Part shown: positions 5,275 through 13,207 of the stretch, piece after piece | How positions within the stretch are numbered: the first letter of the stretch is position 1 | Layout: every line of letters starts with the position of its first letter | Assembly: GCA_029882015.1 (NCBI GenBank) | Contig: JAOULM010000018.1 | Coordinates: forward strand, 1 to 13,819 | Reading direction: 5' to 3' | Source of the DNA: Candidatus Nomurabacteria bacterium | GTDB lineage: Bacteria > Patescibacteriota > Minisyncoccia > Phycocordibacterales > UBA1006 | Length of the DNA: 13,819 nt | Program-made: the position numbers and the translations under genes | The notes under the pieces: model-generated | Told to the model about the DNA's origin: nothing | Databases searched by the model: none | Seen by the model: the letters and a program-made list of their open reading frames with translations, nothing else

Positions 5275-6337
5275 ACTAAAAATGGTTCATTTTGGAGGGT
5301 CTTCTGAGCGGGAATTTTTTGTTGAAAATTTATCCATGCTTTTGGTTTCTGGAATGACCGTTTTGGATGGTCTGGATTCTGTAAAACAAGAAATAAAATC
5401 CTATTACATGCGACATCATATCCAGCAGATGATGGACGATGTTGAATCGGGTTTTCCATTGTGGAAAACCCTAAAAAAAAGCAAACTATTTTCTGGTCAG
5501 GTTATTGCGTTGATTAAAACAGGCGAAGAGTCCGGACAATTATCTAAAAATTTAAAAGTTGTTGCGTTCCAAGAAAAGAAAAATAGGAATTTTCAATCAA
5601 AGATACGTTCGGCATCAATGTACCCAGTATTCGTACTGGGTCTGACCGGCGTCGTCGGTCTGGGTGTTGGTTGGTTTATATTACCCAGACTAGCCACCGT
5701 TTTTGACCGCTTGCATGTTGATTTGCCGTTGCCGACACGTGTTTTGATTAATATTGGGATTTTTCTGCAAAATCATGGGAAAATTTTTGTGCCATCAGTT
5801 ATCGCTGGAATTATAATAATTTTTGTTACCATGCGGTCTATGAAATTTTTCCGCAACTTGTGGCAACGATTTCTTTTTCGAGCACCAATAACAAAAACAA
5901 TAATCCAACAAATCGAGGTATCCCGATTAGGATATTTATTGGGGTCACTATTAGAAGCAGGCGTCCCAGTAACGCAGGCCTTCCAATCTCTCGAAGAATC
6001 AACGACACACATACTGTACAAAAAATTCTTTGGTGAAATTAAAAAAAATGTGGTGGATGGATATACGTTTCAACAAATGTTCAAAGAAATCCCAAAAGCA
6101 TCCAGATTTGTTCCACGCTCAATGCAACAAATTATAATAGCTGGAGAACGTTCAGGAAATCTATCAAAATCTTTTATTCATGTTGGTGAAATATACGAAG
6201 CGCGAACCGAAACAACAATGAAAAATCTTTCCACCATCATAGAACCAGTATTATTGGTTATTGTTTGGATTGGAGTCATGCTGGTTGCATTGTCGGTGAT
6301 TCTACCTATTTATGGATTATTTGGTGGCCTGGGATAA
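5228..6337 (+). CDS. pilC: Type IV pilus inner-membrane platform protein PilC / GspF family
   Basis: This is the integral membrane platform that couples the PilB motor to pilin polymerisation. Two GspF-type cytoplasmic domains are visible (about residues 27-130 and 230-335), each with the repeated signature GExSGxL (GEESGQL 99-105, GERSGNL 306-312). Membrane helices lie at about 131-153, 185-203 and 338-360, the usual three-helix layout. The length of 369 aa is slightly short but normal. The start is uncertain. ATG 5228 overlaps pilB by 47 nt, ATG 5246 by 29 nt, and ATG 5282 lies 7 nt after the pilB stop; all are in frame and none has a Shine-Dalgarno sequence. The conserved domain begins after all three, so function is unaffected by the choice. 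Overlap with pilB suggests translational coupling. Confidence 0.93.
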   Translation: MYQNLLMTYLKKILHKLKMVHFGGSSEREFFVENLSMLLVSGMTVLDGLDSVKQEIKSYYMRHHIQQMMDDVESGFPLWKTLKKSKLFSGQVIALIKTGEESGQLSKNLKVVAFQEKKNRNFQSKIRSASMYPVFVLGLTGVVGLGVGWFILPRLATVFDRLHVDLPLPTRVLINIGIFLQNHGKIFVPSVIAGIIIIFVTMRSMKFFRNLWQRFLFRAPITKTIIQQIEVSRLGYLLGSLLEAGVPVTQAFQSLEESTTHILYKKFFGEIKKNVVDGYTFQQMFKEIPKASRFVPRSMQQIIIAGERSGNLSKSFIHVGEIYEARTETTMKNLSTIIEPVLLVIVWIGVMLVALSVILPIYGLFGGLG

Positions 6338-6341
6338 TCTT

Positions 6342-6806
6342 ATGATATCAAGAAAGCACCAACCAAATCTCAATGCGGAAAAAGACTCTGGTTTTACGTT
6401 GATTGAAACATTGCTCGTGATGAGTATTCTAGGAATTTTGGTTGGTCTGGGATTTACTGTTTCGACGCAGCTGATAGCTGACGCCAATGTTCATGATGCA
6501 CAGCAACAAATAGGTGGATTATTAAACGAGGCTCGTGTTCGTTCGCAATATGGCTCAGAATCAAAATCATGGGGTGTACGAATAGATAATTCTCTTGCGA
6601 CATTATTTGCCGGAGATTCATTTATGTCACGTGACCCATTATTTGATTTTGATATGGATTTCCCAGGTATAACCACCCAATCTATATATGAAATAATTTT
6701 TGAAAAACATACAGGTCTGGCAATTTGGACAGGGGATATAATCTTGATTGGATCAAACGCAACTACATCGCTGGGTATATCTGATTTCACCATTAATTAT
6801 GATTAA
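6342..6806 (+). CDS. Type IV (pseudo)pilin, GspH/FimT-like minor pilin
   Basis: This is a prepilin with a 17-residue leader ending in KDSG, cleaved before FTLIETLLVMSILGILVGLGF. Glu is at mature position +5, followed by the hydrophobic helix. Prepilin peptidase should cut after Gly17 and methylate Phe18. I chose ATG 6342, four nt after the pilC stop. The ATG at 6312 lies inside pilC and would give an odd, longer leader. The 154-residue size and the region after the helix (QQIGGLLNEARVRSQYG) resemble GspH/FimT minor pilins, which form part of the priming complex at the pilus tip. The downstream gene starts within its last codons (ATGATTAA, 6799-6806). The pilin assignment is secure; the GspH subtype is by order and resemblance. 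Confidence 0.85.
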   Translation: MISRKHQPNLNAEKDSGFTLIETLLVMSILGILVGLGFTVSTQLIADANVHDAQQQIGGLLNEARVRSQYGSESKSWGVRIDNSLATLFAGDSFMSRDPLFDFDMDFPGITTQSIYEIIFEKHTGLAIWTGDIILIGSNATTSLGISDFTINYD

Positions 6807-7608
6807 AATAAAATCACAATCTGGTTCATTATTGGTTGATGCATTATTAGCGTCCGCATTGTTGTCTCTAATTTTATTAGGAGTCATATCTGTTGTTGGA
6901 TTGTCATCTGAATCAGGGTTGATAGACAGTAACCACAATCGGGCATTGGCGTATGCCCAAGAGGGACTATCTGGGGTTGCCAGCATATCACAACGAGATT
7001 TTGCAGAATTAATCCCTGGTACATATGGGATTGATATTTCGGGAAGCTGGAGCCTGGTTGGGTTGCCAACGACTTTTGATATCTTTGAACGTTCGGTAAC
7101 AATAACAGAGCCTACTCCAGATATACGACTAGCTACAGCAGATATATCGTGGCAGGGCTTGCGAGGTGTCAATCGGTCTATTGATTTATCAAATATATTC
7201 ACGGACTGGCGTCGAGATTTGCCGGTATGCCCAGAAACACATGCTGATTATTTCTCTATTGATGCGAACAGCATATCAATATCAAACAATGGTAAAACAA
7301 TTTCCAATTTATTAACGTCTGTAAATGACCTGGACTGTTCTATCGAGCTGGACACAATATCTATTACTTTTGCACTGGTCACAAACAACAAAACAAGACG
7401 CATACGAATAAATGGATCAAATGTATGGAGTGGAAATGTTGCCAGCGGTGTTCTCATTGACCACACTAATGTTATTCTGGACGCAATAACCCCTGTTGGA
7501 GATTATGAAATAAGATTTCAAAAAAATGCCAGTGGAGATACCCTAGATTTCGATTTCGGTTTTGCAGATGGTAGCATCGCACAAATTAACGGTATAATCT
7601 TGCCATAA
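6799..7608 (+). CDS. Minor (pseudo)pilin-like protein, 269 aa, Asp at +5
   Basis: The true start is probably ATG 6799, overlapping the previous stop by 8 nt. The upstream in-frame ATG at 6748 lies inside the preceding pilin gene and would put an unlikely 17 residues before the leader. The N-terminus is MIKIKSQSG, followed by SLLVDALLASALLSLILLGV. It has a basic leader with Gly at the cleavage site and a hydrophobic helix, but Ser at +1 instead of Phe and Asp at +5 instead of Glu. A short conserved pattern after the helix (NRALAYAQEGLSGVASI) resembles PilV/GspI-type pilins ('Ala..xAxEGlea'). The large C-terminal domain is beta-rich and contains two Cys (CPETH and DLDCSI) that may form a disulfide. 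Position second in the minor-pilin set fits GspI. Subtype confidence is moderate. Confidence 0.8.
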   Translation: MIKIKSQSGSLLVDALLASALLSLILLGVISVVGLSSESGLIDSNHNRALAYAQEGLSGVASISQRDFAELIPGTYGIDISGSWSLVGLPTTFDIFERSVTITEPTPDIRLATADISWQGLRGVNRSIDLSNIFTDWRRDLPVCPETHADYFSIDANSISISNNGKTISNLLTSVNDLDCSIELDTISITFALVTNNKTRRIRINGSNVWSGNVASGVLIDHTNVILDAITPVGDYEIRFQKNASGDTLDFDFGFADGSIAQINGIILP

Positions 7609-7611
7609 ATT

Positions 7612-8118
7612 ATGAATCTTTTAAACAAAAACAATGGGTTCACATTAATAGAGATGTTGCTCTATGTTGTTATTGCGTCTGGGATATTAACAGCATTGAT
7701 CACCGTCGTTTTTCTGGTAAGACAAAACACAGAACAACAACAATCCATATATCACACCAGTCGCGACGCAAGTAATATTATTTTTCACTTTAACGATATT
7801 GTAGAACAGGGAATATCTTTCCAGGGGGCACCACCACTAAATAGCCAAAGTGTTACCGTAACAAACAGAGATGGGATTGATTTGCAATTTTTCCTGAACG
7901 GAACAAGTGTCACCAGAATTGATAATGCTCAAACCACTAAATATATATCTAGTGACCAAACAATAGTCAGCGACCTGAATATCACGGCATTCTCGGCAAC
8001 ATCTGTACCCCATGGCGCCACCTTGTCATTTTCTATCCGCAGTTCGCACGCAACCGATACGGTTTCTGGTATAGCCCATCAGACAACGTATCGTACCAGC
8101 GCATTATTCTATGAATAA
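7612..8118 (+). CDS. Type IV (pseudo)pilin, PilW/GspJ-like
   Basis: The nine-residue leader MNLLNKNNG is cleaved before FTLIEMLLYVVIASGILTALI, with Glu at +5 and a standard hydrophobic helix. The remaining 140 residues are Thr- and Ser-rich and beta-like without cysteines, typical of a GspJ/PilW minor pilin of 168 aa. The ATG lies 3 nt after the previous stop, and the gene ends in an 8-nt overlap with the next one (ATGAATAA), consistent with coupled translation. Third position in the H-I-J-K order supports the GspJ-like role of joining the tip complex. No Shine-Dalgarno sequence is present. Confidence 0.85.
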   Translation: MNLLNKNNGFTLIEMLLYVVIASGILTALITVVFLVRQNTEQQQSIYHTSRDASNIIFHFNDIVEQGISFQGAPPLNSQSVTVTNRDGIDLQFFLNGTSVTRIDNAQTTKYISSDQTIVSDLNITAFSATSVPHGATLSFSIRSSHATDTVSGIAHQTTYRTSALFYE

Positions 8119-8485
8119 CAAAAATAACAATCAAGGAGCAATGCTTTTGCTAATGACCGTTATCATTGCAAGTGTCACAGGTGTTTTGATTACGACGGCT
8201 CTGGTTACTAGCTCGGGAGAAATAGGCACAACCGTTGTGCGGACTTTTGGAATAACAGCTGATTACGCCGGGCGTGGATGCGTCGAATTGGCACTGTTGG
8301 ATATTTATAACGATATTGATACAAACATTTCTGGATCTGGAAATAATTGCACATACATAATAACTAGAAATTTAGACGAAACATCCACAATAGTATCAAC
8401 TGGCACAGTGGACACAACAACATTAATAAAAACGGTAAACGTAGCTACCAGCGGTGTGCGTTTAGAAATTATTTCATACAATTAA
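8111..8485 (+). CDS. PilX/GspK-like minor pilin lacking Glu+5, 124 aa
   Basis: The leader MNNKNNNQG is followed by AMLLLMTVIIASVTGVLITTAL. The cleavage Gly and hydrophobic helix are present, but +5 is Leu. PilX/GspK proteins typically have such an Ala-leu-leu N-terminus, and GspK lacks Glu+5 because it caps the tip. After the helix come 'GRGCVELAL' and 'NNCTYII', whose two Cys could form a disulfide. A similar 'A.gCaE.AL' pattern is common in PilX proteins. At 124 aa it is far shorter than GspK and lacks its large alpha domain, so PilX-like is the better name. It overlaps the upstream gene by 8 nt and is the last gene before the promoter of the major-pilin-like gene. Confidence 0.75.
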   Translation: MNNKNNNQGAMLLLMTVIIASVTGVLITTALVTSSGEIGTTVVRTFGITADYAGRGCVELALLDIYNDIDTNISGSGNNCTYIITRNLDETSTIVSTGTVDTTTLIKTVNVATSGVRLEIISYN

Positions 8486-8550
8486 CACACTACTAAAAAG
8501 ATGTAAAACATTTCCACATGCAAATTTAACTTTACCGTAAATAAAAAAGC

Positions 8551-8556
8551 TATACT
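8551..8556 (+). promoter_or_regulatory. Putative -10 element for the major-pilin-like gene
   Basis: TATACT lies in the 108-nt gap before the pilin. No convincing -35 is found at 16-18 bp. The predicted leader is about 30 nt and holds a U-rich tract (8570-8579) just before ATG 8594. A separate promoter would let this pilin be made in larger amounts than the minor pilins. Confidence 0.4.
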
Positions 8557-8593
8557 AAGTAAACATTATTATTTTTTTTAATTCCTTATTTTT

Positions 8594-9055
8594 ATGCAAA
8601 AAAAACATTTAGGGTTTACACTTATCGAAGTTCTATTGGTCGTGGCGTTGATTGCTATTTTGGCTGGGATTGTAATCGTTGCAATTAATCCAGGTAAACA
8701 AATTTCTGATACAAACAACACGCAGCGTAGCGCCGATGTTGCAACAATATTAAACGGAGTATATCAATATGCAATCGACAACAAAGGATCTCTCCCTTCT
8801 TCTATTTCAGCAACGGAAACAGAAATATGTCGTAGCGGTGGGGCGTGTACAGGTCTGATTGATTTAGGTGTTTTGGTTGTAAACGAAACATATCTGGTAG
8901 AAATTCCGATAGACCCGTTATGTGACACAACAGCCGGAGCCAATTGTTCAGTTGATGATGGTGCTGGATATACTATTGTAAAAACCTCGAACAATCGTGT
9001 CAAAATCTCTGCCCCCGACGCAGAAAATGGAATTACAATTAGCGTCACACGATAA
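8594..9055 (+). CDS. pilA: Major type IV pilin-like protein
   Basis: MQKKHLG is the prepilin leader, cleaved before FTLIEVLLVVALIAILAGIVIVAINPGK, with Glu at +5. The sequence after the helix (QRSADVATILNGVYQYAIDNKGSLPSSI) matches the alpha1-C region of major pilins of the PilA/PulG type. The remaining head has two Cys pairs, C-R-S-G-G-A-C and C-x8-C, that could form disulfides. The mature protein would have about 146 residues. Its gap and possible own promoter set it apart from the minor pilins upstream, suggesting it is the main fibre subunit. No terminator separates it from the sensor gene 14 nt downstream, so part of the transcripts may continue into the signalling module. The symbol is by role; strict orthology to PilA is not shown. 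Confidence 0.88.
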   Translation: MQKKHLGFTLIEVLLVVALIAILAGIVIVAINPGKQISDTNNTQRSADVATILNGVYQYAIDNKGSLPSSISATETEICRSGGACTGLIDLGVLVVNETYLVEIPIDPLCDTTAGANCSVDDGAGYTIVKTSNNRVKISAPDAENGITISVTR

Positions 9056-9069
9056 ATCACAAATCAACC

Positions 9070-10449
9070 ATGGTTTTTTTGAAAAAAATATCAATAGCAA
9101 ATAAAATCGTTATCTTAACCACGGTTCTTGTTGTTATTCTTTTTTCGCTATCTTTTGGTTTTGTTATTTTAAAGGTCCGCACAACATTGACAGAAGCATC
9201 AATTAAAAATCTAGAGACCGAAATAGAAAGAGAGCGTAGCCAAATAGAGTCTCTAACGCAACAAGCCGTAGAAACTGTAGAAATACTTGCCAACTTGCCC
9301 CCAACACAAGGTATAATTAGGGCGCAAAAAAATAATGGCGTCGATCCATTTGATGGGTCAACAACAAAAATATGGGGAGACAGACTGTCGACCATATTTT
9401 TTGCAGAAATGAACTCTATAAAGATTTTCGACCAACTGCGATATATAGATACTGCGGGCCAAGAATTAATCAGGGTGGATTATAAAAATGGTAAAGCTGT
9501 AAGAATATCTGATGATTTATTACAGAACAAGAGCGACCGTGATTATGTTATTGAAACAAACCAGAAAAACCCAGAAGAAATCTATGTTTCCTACGCAAGC
9601 TTAAATCGCGAGGGAACTCCTCCCATTATAACAAAGCCCTACAAGCCAATAATCAGATATGCATTTCCTATTTTTGATGAATCAACAGGTGAACGCAAAG
9701 GAATGATTATTGCAAATGTTCTTTTGGATGAATTATTAATAAAAAGTAAATTAAATCAAAATTCAGAGTCAAACATCTATATAATAGACCGTGAAGGTTT
9801 CTTTTTGGTGAACCCAGACGAAACAAAAGAGTGGGGAGAAGACCATGATTTAGACACAGGAATAACATTCAAAAATGAGTTTCCAAATATAGATCAGGAT
9901 GTTTTCGAATCCGAAAGCGGCTATTTTGTTGACGGCAACAACCTCTTTACATATGTTCATATATCTCCAGGGGATGAAGAAGAACATCTATGGAGACTAA
10001 TACAGCAAGCTGACATAAATATTGTTCTAAATCCTATAAATAATTTAATGCGCTCAATTTCTTTTATTGGGGTAGGTGTATTTATATTATTGTTCTTCTT
10101 GTTTCGGTATCTTGTATCTAGCATGTTGTTACCATTACGCAATCTATCTTTGGTTGCAACACAAATAGGAAAAGGTAATTTTGATCAAAAAATAGAAGTA
10201 AAAACACATGACGAAGTTGGTCAGCTGGGCAGAGTTTTAAACACCGTTTCATCAGAATTGAAAAATCTATATGCAGATTTGGAAAGAAAAGTTGGAGAAA
10301 GAACAAAAGAACTAGAAGACGCAAAAAATAAATTCCAAAAACAAGCAGAAGTATCAGAGCGGTCAAACAAACTGATGGTTGGGCGTGAATTGAAAATGGT
10401 CGAACTTAAAAAAGAGATAGAGGAACTAAAAAACCAACATGACCGATAA
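9070..10449 (+). CDS. Membrane sensor with Cache-like extracytoplasmic domain, HAMP and coiled coil, no kinase domain
   Basis: The 459-residue protein has TM1 at about 12-34 and TM2 at about 328-352. They enclose a roughly 290-residue extracytoplasmic region resembling double-Cache sensors (for example 'LRYIDTAGQELIRVDY' at about 123-138 and 'SNIYIIDREGFFLVNP' at about 234-249). A HAMP domain follows at about 350-403 ('LLPLRNLSLVATQIGKGNFDQKI...DEVGQLGRVLN'). The rest is a coiled coil with SNKLMVGRELKMVELKKEI near its end (432-450). There is no HisKA, HATPase, GGDEF or methyl-accepting domain, so it must signal through a partner. Its stop overlaps the kinase gene start by 11 nt, pointing to that soluble kinase as the partner. 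It lies 14 nt after the major-pilin-like gene. The ligand cannot be deduced. Confidence 0.85.
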   Translation: MVFLKKISIANKIVILTTVLVVILFSLSFGFVILKVRTTLTEASIKNLETEIERERSQIESLTQQAVETVEILANLPPTQGIIRAQKNNGVDPFDGSTTKIWGDRLSTIFFAEMNSIKIFDQLRYIDTAGQELIRVDYKNGKAVRISDDLLQNKSDRDYVIETNQKNPEEIYVSYASLNREGTPPIITKPYKPIIRYAFPIFDESTGERKGMIIANVLLDELLIKSKLNQNSESNIYIIDREGFFLVNPDETKEWGEDHDLDTGITFKNEFPNIDQDVFESESGYFVDGNNLFTYVHISPGDEEEHLWRLIQQADINIVLNPINNLMRSISFIGVGVFILLFFLFRYLVSSMLLPLRNLSLVATQIGKGNFDQKIEVKTHDEVGQLGRVLNTVSSELKNLYADLERKVGERTKELEDAKNKFQKQAEVSERSNKLMVGRELKMVELKKEIEELKNQHDR

Positions 10450-12781
10450 TAACAAAAACAAGGCAGATACGTCTTTTACTATTTCACAACCAATTATACA
10501 GACGTGTAAATTAAATCAGATTACAGATGTAGCAGATGGGACAGTAGAAGCCAAATTTACAGTGGAACAACCTCCGTTTTTGTTCACCCCAGGTCAATAC
10601 GTCAGAATAACAAACCCAAATACCCCGCAAGACAGCGTGGGCGGCAACACTCGTGATTTTAGCATAGCAGATATATCAAAAGATAATTCAATTTTATCTA
10701 TCGTTTTTCGTAATTCCGAAAGTCAATTCAAACAGGATCTTGTAAATTCAAAACCAGGAAGCAAATTCACACTACAGGGTCCATTGGGTAGTTTTGTTCT
10801 GCCGACAGACCTAATCCCGGTTGTTTTTATTGCTGGCGGTATAGGAATAACTCCGTTCATCGCCATGATTCGTTCTGCTATTTTGTCAAAATCAGAACGT
10901 CGCATCGACATAGTTTATACAAACGCCAGCGAAGAACGAGCTGTATATCTGAACGAACTACGAGAATATGCTAATCAAAACAAAAATATAAACTTAATCG
11001 AAAATATCGGAGAATTATCAATTGACCGTATTCGTGAATTCCCAATAGAAAAAAACGCTTTGTGGTACATCTGTGGCCCATCAGGTTTTGTTCTGGATTT
11101 ACGAAGCAAGCTTACCGGTAAAATGGATATAGACCCAAAAAATATACGAACCGAGGAATACATTGGTTACAGCACAAAAACAAACTATAAAATCCTTGAA
11201 CCAACTACTGATACAATTACCGAGCTTTCTCTGAATGATTTATCGGATGCGTCCATAACGGAATCATTTTTAGGTGCTGTTGGCCTTAATTCATTGGTTT
11301 CTATAACTGATCAACAAGGTACGATAATATACATAAATCAAAAATTTATAGACATATCAAAATATGATGTATCTGAATTAATTGGTCAAAATCACAGAGT
11401 TTTAAAATCCGGACATCATCCACCTAGTTTTTATGAAAAATTATGGAGAACAATATCATCAGGGGAAACTTGGCGTGGTGAAATCAAAAATCGAGCAAAA
11501 GATGGATCATTTTATTGGGTGGATTCTGTTATTGTTCCTGTTCTGGACAAAAACAAAAAACCTAAAAAATACCTAGCCGTCAGAACTCTTATTAATGACA
11601 AAAAAGACCTAGAAGACACCAGGGAAGCCACCCTTAATCTGTTAGAAGATATCGACAAAGAAAAAGAGCAAGCCAGGCTAGAGCAAGAGCGTGTATCTAC
11701 CATATTGTTTGGTATTGGCGATGGTGTTTTTGTAATGGACCAAAACAAAAAACTAACACTAATAAACAAAGTAGCAGAAGATTTATCTGGTTTTTCAGCT
11801 GATGATGCAATGGGTAAACTTTATAACGAAGTATTTAATTTTGTTATAGAGGGAACAAATAATCCAAATATTGATTTTATTGATAGGGTATTTTCAACAG
11901 GGAAAACTTATGAGATGGCAAAAAATACCGAGATGCTGAGGCCAGATGGTAAATCCATTCCTGTTTCTGATAGTGCCGCACCACTAAAAGATTCAGATGG
12001 AAATGTTATCGGGGTTGTGGTCGTATTTCGAGATGTAACACATGAACGTTCTGTTGACAAGGCAAAGACTGAATTTGTATCGCTGGCATCACACCAGCTA
12101 CGCACACCGCTGACATCAATAAAATGGTACACAGAAATGTTATTGTCTGGTGACGCAGGAAAAACAACCAAAGAACAGATGGAATATTTAAAAGAAATAG
12201 AAACAGGTAGTGGGCGAATGATAGATTTGGTTGGTTCACTGTTGAACGTATCCAGAATTGAACTTGGTACTTTTATGGTTCAACCAGAAATGATTAATCT
12301 ATCTGAATTATCTGACCAAGCAATAAAAGAAAATCAGATACTTGTAGCGGAAAAAGATATACATATAGATAAAAAATATGATCCATCTGTTCCTGCATAC
12401 AACGGAGACAAAAAGCTAGTTTATATACTATTCCAAAACCTAATATCAAACGCCATAAAATATACCCCAAACGGCGGCTCTATTTTGGTTTCCATTGTAC
12501 CCAATGAATCATTCATACGCATATGTGTTGCTGATTCAGGAATGGGGATACCAAAACATCAACAAGAAAAAATATTCCAGAAACTATTTCGAGCAGATAA
12601 CGCAAAACAATCTGACACAACAGGAACAGGGCTTGGTCTGTATATCGTAAAAGCAATTGTAGAGCAAACAGCCAAAGGTAAACTATCGTTTGCATCCGAA
12701 GAAGGTCAGGGAACTGAATTCTGTATTGATTTGCCGGCAACAGGTATGGAAGCAAAAGATGGGTCAAAACCACTAGAATAA
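10439..12781 (+). CDS. Soluble hybrid: FAD/NAD(P) ferredoxin-reductase-like domain fused to PAS-PAS-histidine kinase
   Basis: 780 residues with no membrane helix. Residues 15-245 form a complete ferredoxin-NADP-reductase-like module: FTPGQYVRI (49-57), flavin-binding RDFS (72-75), nucleotide-binding FIAGGIGITPF (130-140), ICGPSGF (211-217) and terminal aromatic motif TEEYIGY (238-244). No [2Fe-2S] domain is present. PAS1 covers about 275-390 (WRGEIKNRAKDGSFYWVDS) and a helical linker joins PAS2 at about 412-535. HisKA carries His552 (SHQLRTPLTS). The HATPase has the N box QNLISNAIKYTP (666-677), the G1 box DSGMGI, the F box KIFQKLFRAD and the G2 box GTGLGL, all intact, so it should autophosphorylate. 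It probably phosphorylates the receiver at 12800 and perhaps the one at 3151. The reductase part may report NAD(P)H or flavin redox state, or be an enzyme in its own right. Domains are certain; redox control is inference. Confidence 0.92.
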   Translation: MTDNNKNKADTSFTISQPIIQTCKLNQITDVADGTVEAKFTVEQPPFLFTPGQYVRITNPNTPQDSVGGNTRDFSIADISKDNSILSIVFRNSESQFKQDLVNSKPGSKFTLQGPLGSFVLPTDLIPVVFIAGGIGITPFIAMIRSAILSKSERRIDIVYTNASEERAVYLNELREYANQNKNINLIENIGELSIDRIREFPIEKNALWYICGPSGFVLDLRSKLTGKMDIDPKNIRTEEYIGYSTKTNYKILEPTTDTITELSLNDLSDASITESFLGAVGLNSLVSITDQQGTIIYINQKFIDISKYDVSELIGQNHRVLKSGHHPPSFYEKLWRTISSGETWRGEIKNRAKDGSFYWVDSVIVPVLDKNKKPKKYLAVRTLINDKKDLEDTREATLNLLEDIDKEKEQARLEQERVSTILFGIGDGVFVMDQNKKLTLINKVAEDLSGFSADDAMGKLYNEVFNFVIEGTNNPNIDFIDRVFSTGKTYEMAKNTEMLRPDGKSIPVSDSAAPLKDSDGNVIGVVVVFRDVTHERSVDKAKTEFVSLASHQLRTPLTSIKWYTEMLLSGDAGKTTKEQMEYLKEIETGSGRMIDLVGSLLNVSRIELGTFMVQPEMINLSELSDQAIKENQILVAEKDIHIDKKYDPSVPAYNGDKKLVYILFQNLISNAIKYTPNGGSILVSIVPNESFIRICVADSGMGIPKHQQEKIFQKLFRADNAKQSDTTGTGLGLYIVKAIVEQTAKGKLSFASEEGQGTEFCIDLPATGMEAKDGSKPLE

Positions 12782-12784
12782 TCG

Positions 12785-12793
12785 TGATATAAT
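12785..12793 (+). promoter_or_regulatory. Extended -10 promoter giving a leaderless response-regulator mRNA
   Basis: TGATATAAT is a perfect extended -10 element (TGnTATAAT). It ends 6 nt before ATG 12800, so the expected transcription start is the A of the start codon. It begins 3 nt after the kinase stop codon, allowing this regulator to be expressed separately from the kinase. Confidence 0.65.
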
Positions 12794-12799
12794 TAACGC

Positions 12800-13195
12800 A
12801 TGCAAAACACGAACAAAACAATATTATTGGTAGAAGATGATATGGCGCTACAAAGAGTAGCAAAAGACAAACTGGTTATCAGTGGTTTCAATGTTTTAAC
12901 GGCCACCAATGTTCCAGATGCAATGACGGCAATGCAAAATAGCTCTATCGAGTCACCTATAAATGCCATATGGCTTGACCATTATTTAACAGGAGAACAA
13001 AGCGGTCTAGATCTTATGTCTTTCTTGCGAACATCTCCAAGCAACCAAAATTTGCCAGTTTTTTTAATAACAAACACCGCTAGTTCTGATAAAATACACG
13101 AGTACACAAACCTCGGAATAAAAAAATATTTTATAAAATCAGATTACGGGCTACAGGAAATAATCAGCGAAATTACAACCGTAATATCATCTTAA
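12800..13195 (+). CDS. Single-domain response regulator (CheY-like receiver)
   Basis: A complete receiver domain of 131 aa with no output domain. The acidic pocket is Glu12/Asp13/Asp14, the phospho-acceptor is Asp60 (AIWLDHYLTGEQSG), the switch Thr is Thr91 (FLITNT) and Lys113 lies in YFIKSD. The loop after Asp60 is longer and lacks the MPxMDG motif of the paralogue at 3151; the sequence 'DHYLxGxxSGLDL' is a known receiver variant. It follows the reductase-kinase gene by 18 nt, making it the likely phosphorylation partner. It acts by protein contact, conceivably on the pilus motor. An extended -10 box just upstream predicts a leaderless transcript in addition to any read-through from the kinase gene. 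Confidence 0.92.
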   Translation: MQNTNKTILLVEDDMALQRVAKDKLVISGFNVLTATNVPDAMTAMQNSSIESPINAIWLDHYLTGEQSGLDLMSFLRTSPSNQNLPVFLITNTASSDKIHEYTNLGIKKYFIKSDYGLQEIISEITTVISS

Positions 13196-13207
13196 TCAAA
13201 AACTTTT

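Noticed and set aside
6312..6341. Upstream ATG extending the GspH-like pilin
   Set aside because: It lies inside pilC and adds residues before a normal basic leader; ATG 6342, just after the pilC stop, fits prepilin leader lengths better.
6748..6798. Upstream ATG extending the second minor pilin
   Set aside because: It sits inside the previous pilin gene and would precede the leader by 17 unlikely residues; ATG 6799 gives an 8-nt stop/start overlap.
8486..8550. Terminator between the PilX-like gene and the major pilin
   Set aside because: Only a 4-bp stem (ATGT/ACAT) without a U tract is seen, so read-through is expected.
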